From: JAJYVT01 sp036796435
GTDB taxonomy: Bacteria > Actinomycetota > Acidimicrobiia > Acidimicrobiales > RAAP-2
Reading direction: 5' to 3'
DNA length: 8,552 bases
Assembly: GCA_036796435.1 (NCBI GenBank)
Contig: DAIRCY010000106.1
Span: 1-8,552 of the forward strand
In this document: in pieces, positions 5,779-8,552 of the stretch
Layout of the letters: every line of letters starts with the position of its first letter
How positions within the stretch are numbered: the stretch's first letter is position 1
Position numbers and translations under genes: made by a program
The notes under the pieces: generated by a model
Told to the model about the DNA's origin: nothing
Database searches by the model: none
Seen by the model: only the letters and a program-made list of their open reading frames with translations

Positions 5779-6759
5779 TCAGTCGTCGAGATGAAGGGGG
5801 AGGCCGAAGGCGGGGAAGAGCCGTTCGGGGTCCAAGAACGCGAGGAAGAACGCCATCTCTGCGATCTTGCCGCCCGAGATCTCGAGCACCTGGATCGCCC
5901 ATGGCGCGTATCCGCCTTCCGGGTCGACCCTGTACTGCCCGAACGCGGGGCAGCCGTTCGCTGACGTGGCGAGGAGCCGGGAACCACGGCAGTGGCTCGG
6001 TTCGGGCTGGACCATCCACGCCCCGATGTGCTCCGCCCCTTGGAGCCACAGCTCGAAGGGCGGCATGGACTGGACGGCGTCGTCGTGGAGCAGCTTCACC
6101 AGCGCGTCGATGTCGTAGCGCTCGAACGCGTCCACGTACCGCTCGAGCAGCTTGGCGTCCGTCTCGTCGAGCGGCCCCGAGGGAGCCGGGCCGGGAGCGT
6201 CCGCAAGCGTCGCGCGGGCACGCTGCAGCGCGCTGTTGATCGCCGCGACGGACGTGTCGAGGAGCTCCGCTGCCTCGGCGGCCGACCAGCGCAGGACCTC
6301 GCAGAGGACGAGCACCGCGCGTTGACGCGGCGGGAGGTACTGGAGAGCGGTGATGAACGCGAGCCGGATCGACTCGCGGTAGGTCGCGAGCTCGGCGGGG
6401 TCGTCGAACTCACCGGCCACGCTGCTGTCCGCGATGGGGGTCACCCACGTGGCCGCGGGCAGGGGCGGACGGAGCAGCGACTCGTCGGGAGGCGACGACG
6501 GCCCGAGCTCCATGGGGCGGGCCCGGCGCTGCACCTGCCGCCCCATGTCGATGCACACGTTGGTGGCGATCCGGTAGAGCCAGGACCGCACACTCGAGCG
6601 GCCTTCGAAGTCCGCTGCGTGCCGCCACGCCCGCACGAGGGTCTCTTGGACCGCGTCCTCCGCCTCGAAGCCCGAGCCGAGCATGCGGTAGCAGTAACCA
6701 GTGAGCTCGCGACGGTAGGGCTCCAGGTCGGTCTCGGGTGCAAGCGCAGTGACGGTCAC
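5779..6759 (-). CDS. ECF sigma factor with C-terminal SnoaL-like domain (TIGR02960/SigG-like)
   Basis: This 326-residue RNA polymerase sigma factor is built as region 2 (about 12-75), linker (76-125), region 4 (about 130-185) and a SnoaL/NTF2-like domain (about 199-320). Region 2 has CYRMLGSGFEAEDAVQETLV (23-42) and FEGRSSVRSWLYRIATNVCI (51-70). Region 4 has LPPRQRAVLVLCEVLRWSAAE (142-162) and a helix-turn-helix ending VAAINSALQRARATL. The tail includes WLQGAEHIGAWM (238-249) and AFFLAFLDPERLFPAFGLP (303-321), typical of the TIGR02960/SigX5 actinobacterial group. In related ECF41/ECF56-type factors the tail tunes activity in place of an anti-sigma factor. Start is GTG 6759: no Shine-Dalgarno is seen, but TAAAGT ends 7 bases upstream, suggesting a leaderless message. 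It lies between SRPBCC and VOC genes on the same strand. Confidence 0.92.
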   Translation of the reverse strand: MTVTALAPETDLEPYRRELTGYCYRMLGSGFEAEDAVQETLVRAWRHAADFEGRSSVRSWLYRIATNVCIDMGRQVQRRARPMELGPSSPPDESLLRPPLPAATWVTPIADSSVAGEFDDPAELATYRESIRLAFITALQYLPPRQRAVLVLCEVLRWSAAEAAELLDTSVAAINSALQRARATLADAPGPAPSGPLDETDAKLLERYVDAFERYDIDALVKLLHDDAVQSMPPFELWLQGAEHIGAWMVQPEPSHCRGSRLLATSANGCPAFGQYRVDPEGGYAPWAIQVLEISGGKIAEMAFFLAFLDPERLFPAFGLPLHLDD

Positions 6760-6766
6760 GATGGTG

Positions 6767-6772
6767 ACTTTA
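6767..6772 (-). promoter_or_regulatory. Candidate -10 element for the sigma-factor gene (leaderless)
   Basis: TAAAGT on the minus strand is a good TANNNT -10 match. With 7 bases between it and GTG 6759, the expected first transcribed base is the G of the start codon. No consensus -35 lies 17 bases upstream. A weak alternative ECF-like pair is also present: GCGAAC at 6804-6799 and CGTT at 6779-6776, spacer 19. Confidence 0.35.
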
Positions 6773-6805
6773 CAGAACGGTCCATCCGGGCGACTGGCGT
6801 TCGCT

Positions 6806-7378
6806 TCACGCCGGCTGCGGCCGGCTGGCCGCGTCCAGGCGCTCCAAGGTGACCGTCATCGACTCGACCCATCGCTCCCCGCCGCGCACTGCCTTCTTGA
6901 GCCACGCCGGAGACTCCGTGCAGTCGTAGAACTCGGTCACGATCGTGGCGTCCGGGCCGTCGGCCAGAAGTGAGTATCCCCATCGGTGATGCGCGGACTC
7001 GCCGAGCTCCGCGAGGTCCTCGTCCCGACTCGCCGCGGTGAGGACGGGTTCCCAGACGACAAGCCGGTCCTGCTCGTAGCCGACGACGTGGTTCGTCATC
7101 TCGTAGGCGCCCATCTCATCGTTGTGCATCTCCATCACGAAGGAGTCACCGACGCCACGGAGCCGACGCGGTCGGAGCGCTCGTCGCAGCATGCCGGAGC
7201 CGTCGATCTCGGGATGCCGGCTCGGATCGGTCAGGACCGCGAACACTCGCGAGGGAGACGCCTGAAGCCGCCGGGTCACCGAGACGACGTTCACCGTCTC
7301 GTTGGACCCTGTCGCTGCGGTCGGTTGGGCGGTTGTGGTGGGTTCGGCGGTTTCGGTGGGTTCGGCGGTTTCGGCCAT
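6806..7378 (-). CDS. SRPBCC-family (polyketide cyclase/AHSA1-like) protein
   Basis: This 190-residue cytoplasmic protein has a START/SRPBCC ligand-binding fold. After a low-complexity leader, the domain begins VVSVTRRLQASPSRVFAVLT (31-50), with the strand-helix pattern and DPSRHPEIDGSG (51-62) typical of the family. It continues through VGDSFVMEM (76-84), MTNHVVGYEQDRLVVWEP (94-111) and HRWGYSLLADGPDATIVTEF (131-150). A C-terminal helix follows (159-181). Such proteins bind hydrophobic ligands in a deep cavity; ligand and role are unknown here. ATG 7378 was chosen because GGAGGA (7393-7388) lies 9 bases upstream. The frame is open to 7873, but that stretch overlaps the divergent DUF1905 gene. 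Residues 1-20 (ETAEPT-like) come from an 18-base tandem repeat. The stop is 46 bases before the sigma-factor gene on the same strand. Confidence 0.85.
   Translation of the reverse strand: MAETAEPTETAEPTTTAQPTAATGSNETVNVVSVTRRLQASPSRVFAVLTDPSRHPEIDGSGMLRRALRPRRLRGVGDSFVMEMHNDEMGAYEMTNHVVGYEQDRLVVWEPVLTAASRDEDLAELGESAHHRWGYSLLADGPDATIVTEFYDCTESPAWLKKAVRGGERWVESMTVTLERLDAASRPQPA
7323..7376. repeat. 18-base tandem repeat, three units, inside the SRPBCC N-terminus
   Basis: Units are 7323-7340, 7341-7358 and 7359-7376, with plus-strand core GGTTCGGCGGTTTCGGTG. The second and third differ only at the last two bases; the first is more diverged. On the coding strand each unit is six residues, giving AETAEP, TETAEP and TTTAQP after the initiator Met. 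The period keeps the frame, so copy number could vary without breaking the gene. Confidence 0.85.
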
Positions 7379-7419
7379 GGATCGGTGTCCTCCATCCGTG
7401 CAGGGCATCTGCTCTCCCG

Positions 7420-7445
7420 GTTCCGACGGGCCGGCGCCACGGAAC
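7420..7445. promoter_or_regulatory. 26-base imperfect palindrome in divergent spacer (candidate operator)
   Basis: GTTCCG (7420-7425) and CGGAAC (7440-7445) are perfect 6-base arms. The central GCCGGC (7430-7435) is itself palindromic and has exactly the same centre, so 10 of 13 base pairs are symmetric. It lies in the middle of the 156-base spacer between the divergent SRPBCC and DUF1905 genes, where a dimeric regulator could control both. The arms also present a GGAAC on each strand, as in ECF -35 elements. The role is inferred. Confidence 0.4.
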
Positions 7446-7466
7446 TCATCGACGGCCAGCAACGTC
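7441..7466 (+). promoter_or_regulatory. Candidate ECF-type promoter for the DUF1905 gene
   Basis: GGAAC (7441-7445), a 17-base spacer and CGTC (7463-7466) match the general ECF sigma promoter form GGAAC-N16/17-CGTC. The predicted start of transcription is about 7473, leaving a leader of about 60 bases before GTG 7535. An ECF sigma gene lies less than 1 kb away, so a link is plausible but unproven. Chance matches are possible in GC-rich DNA. Confidence 0.35.
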
Positions 7467-7534
7467 GGTCCCCGGGCGGGTTCGATGAATCCGGTCCATG
7501 GGACCCGTCTCAGCGTCCGAGGAGGGACCGAAGC

Positions 7535-7819
7535 GTGACCCAGGCGCGGCGACTCGACAAGACGTTCTCCGGCGTGCTCGTGAAGAGCCCGTCCAACGGC
7601 GGGTGGACCTACGTGGTCATGCCCGGCTCTGCGGAGTTCTTCGGGACTCGAGGGCTCGTCAAGGTGCGGGGGACGATCGACGGGCGCCGGTTCAAGAGCG
7701 CCTTCATGGCGCTCGGCGACGGCAACCACATGCTGCCCGTTCGCGCGGAGGTGCGAGCCGCGATCGGAAAGGACGCCGGGGACACCGTCACCGTCCGGCT
7801 GATCGAGCGGCTTCCGTAG
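7535..7819 (+). CDS. DUF1905 domain-containing protein
   Basis: This small, probably cytoplasmic protein of 94 residues consists of one DUF1905 domain, a compact beta-rich fold of unknown function. The pattern is clear: FSGVLV (11-16), GGWTYVVMP (22-30), GLVKVRGTIDGRRFKSAFMA (40-59), a glycine turn GDGNHMLPV (61-69), then AEVRAAIGKDAGDTVTVRLI (71-90). Length is typical for the stand-alone form; the domain also occurs fused to YdeI/OmpD-associated domains. Start is GTG 7535, supported by GGAGGG (7521-7526) 8 bases upstream and by the domain beginning at residue 10. Upstream frame extension lacks such a site and overlaps the SRPBCC gene. It diverges from the SRPBCC gene and is preceded by the candidate ECF promoter. 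Confidence 0.88.
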   Translation: MTQARRLDKTFSGVLVKSPSNGGWTYVVMPGSAEFFGTRGLVKVRGTIDGRRFKSAFMALGDGNHMLPVRAEVRAAIGKDAGDTVTVRLIERLP

Positions 7820-7835
7820 CGCTCGCTGCTCCCGT

Positions 7836-7871
7836 AGGGCTCCGGGCTGCTGCAGGGCTCCGGGCTGCTGC
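7836..7871. repeat. Perfect 18-base tandem duplication in convergent spacer
   Basis: The unit AGGGCTCCGGGCTGCTGC occurs twice head to tail (7836-7853, 7854-7871) in the 66 bases between the stops of the DUF1905 and HAD genes. A diverged third copy may precede it (about 7821-7835). No terminator-like stem of note is seen in this gap, so the repeat fills most of it. Confidence 0.8.
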
Positions 7872-7885
7872 ATCCTCGTGGTCTC

Positions 7886-8552
7886 TCATGGCTCCTCGCC
7901 CACCAGGATCTTCAGCGCGAGATCCGTGTCCGAAAGGTTCTCCAAGAGCGCGTCGGCCTCGAGGGACCGCACCGCGTCGAACCCGTCGTGTCCCGTCCCG
8001 ACGATGAGGCACCGCACCCCCGCCGCCCGTGCGCAGCTGAGGTCCCGCTCCGTGTCCCCGACGACCCAGACGTCTTCGGGCCGGTAGGTCTCCCTGCGAC
8101 GCTCCTTCGCCCGCTCCAGCGCGATGGGCACGAGGCCGTCGCGCTCGGGATGGTCTGTCCCGTACGCACCGATCTCGTGATCGAGGTGGCGGTCGAGCCC
8201 GAAGGCCCGCACCTTCACCAGTGCGTTCGCGGCGATGTTCCCCGTAAGGAGGGTCTGGCGCGTGCCGTCGACCCTCGAGAGCGCGTCGAGCAGTTCGGGG
8301 ATGCCTGGATGGACGGTGCCCTCCTCACGCATCTGGTCGGATGCGGCCGCGAGGACGCGGGCTGCTTCTTCGAGTGCGACCGGGACCATCGCCTCGACGT
8401 CCTCGGGCGGGAGCCCGGCCAGGGCGACGAGCTCGCGCACGATCATCGGGTCGGTCTTGCCGCTCATCACGACGTGCGGCACCTCGCCGAGTCCCGCGGC
8501 ATGGCGGGGGGCGAGGGCGAGCGCGCGCGGGGCCCCCGGCCCCGCCCCGGGG
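7886..8552 (-). CDS. HAD-family hydrolase (phosphoglycolate phosphatase-like), 5' end outside window
   Basis: The reading frame is open from base 8551 to the TGA at 7888-7886 with no stop, so the 221 visible residues are the C-terminal bulk of a longer gene. The GTG at 8482 is internal, because family-like sequence (RALALAPRHAAGLGE) precedes it. SGKTDPMIVRELVALAG (29-45 of the fragment) matches the cap-region GRTDxxIV motif. Motif II is TLLTGN, motif III Lys lies in ALERAKERR, and motif IV is VWVVGDTERDLSCARAAG. The catalytic motif I (DxDGTL) should lie just beyond the window. HAD phosphatases hydrolyse phosphomonoesters through an aspartyl-phosphate intermediate with Mg2+; the substrate here is unknown. 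It converges on the DUF1905 gene. Confidence 0.9.
   Translation of the reverse strand, partial: PGAGPGAPRALALAPRHAAGLGEVPHVVMSGKTDPMIVRELVALAGLPPEDVEAMVPVALEEAARVLAAASDQMREEGTVHPGIPELLDALSRVDGTRQTLLTGNIAANALVKVRAFGLDRHLDHEIGAYGTDHPERDGLVPIALERAKERRRETYRPEDVWVVGDTERDLSCARAAGVRCLIVGTGHDGFDAVRSLEADALLENLSDTDLALKILVGEEP

Noticed and set aside
5723..6049. N-terminal extension of the VOC protein to a start at 6049
   Set aside because: The extension overlaps the well-supported SnoaL domain of the sigma factor, is low complexity, and the GTG at 5722 has its own ribosome site.
7379..7873. N-terminal extension of the SRPBCC protein to a start at 7873
   Set aside because: It would overlap the whole DUF1905 gene and the 18-base duplication. 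The ATG at 7378 has a good ribosome site and is followed directly by the plausible leader and fold.
8480..8482. GTG at 8482 as the start of the HAD hydrolase
   Set aside because: The frame is open to the window edge with family-like residues, and motif I is missing downstream of this codon, so the true start lies outside the window.
8508..8552. G/C-only tract near the right edge as a possible structure or assembly artefact
   Set aside because: It translates in frame into plausible HAD sequence and has no stop or shift, so there is no need to invoke anything special.
1..8552. CRISPR arrays, tRNA or rRNA genes, insertion sequences, phage or plasmid genes
   Set aside because: No regularly spaced repeats, cloverleaf signatures, transposase or integrase motifs, or long terminal inverted repeats were seen on either strand.

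Overview
The window is about 70% GC with strongly G/C-ending codons. It contains an F420-dependent luciferase-like oxidoreductase, an ECF sigma factor of the actinobacterial SnoaL-tailed type, and a Lys/Ala-rich protein tail. Together these point to an actinomycete-like chromosome (Actinomycetota, perhaps Acidimicrobiia or a related environmental lineage). The lineage is inferred; no rRNA or other marker gene is present. Coding density is high, the longest gene-free stretch is about 156 bases, and I see no tRNA, rRNA, CRISPR array, transposase or integrase.

Left part (1-3940): the 3' end of a gene for a Lys/Ala-rich protein converges on an osmoprotectant (glycine betaine/choline/carnitine-type) ABC importer locus. 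The importer has an ATPase with CBS domains on the minus strand. Two permeases and a substrate-binding protein form a tight operon on the plus strand. The ATPase is divergent from its partners, whereas ProU/OpuB/OpuC-type loci are usually a single co-directional operon. The four products should form one complex: the binding protein captures the compatible solute outside, the two permeases form the channel, and the ATPase powers it, with its CBS domains probably gating activity.

Middle and right part (4004-7378, all minus strand): read in transcription order, the genes are an SRPBCC/AHSA1-type protein, an ECF sigma factor with a C-terminal SnoaL-like domain, a two-domain VOC (glyoxalase-fold) protein, and an Rv2161c-type F420-dependent oxidoreductase. 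A small DUF1905 gene (7535-7819) diverges from the SRPBCC gene. Their shared 156-base spacer holds a 26-base imperfect palindrome and a candidate ECF promoter (GGAAC, 17-base spacer, CGTC). The sigma factor, VOC, SRPBCC and DUF1905 genes look like a small stress or detoxification module. No anti-sigma gene lies nearby, which fits self-control by the SnoaL tail.

Right edge (7886-8552): a HAD-family phosphatase on the minus strand runs off the window, so only catalytic motif I is missing. Nothing here is clearly a new system. The most interesting points are the sigma-factor module with its candidate ECF promoter and palindrome, the split divergent ABC locus, the binding protein without a lipobox, and several 18-base tandem repeats.
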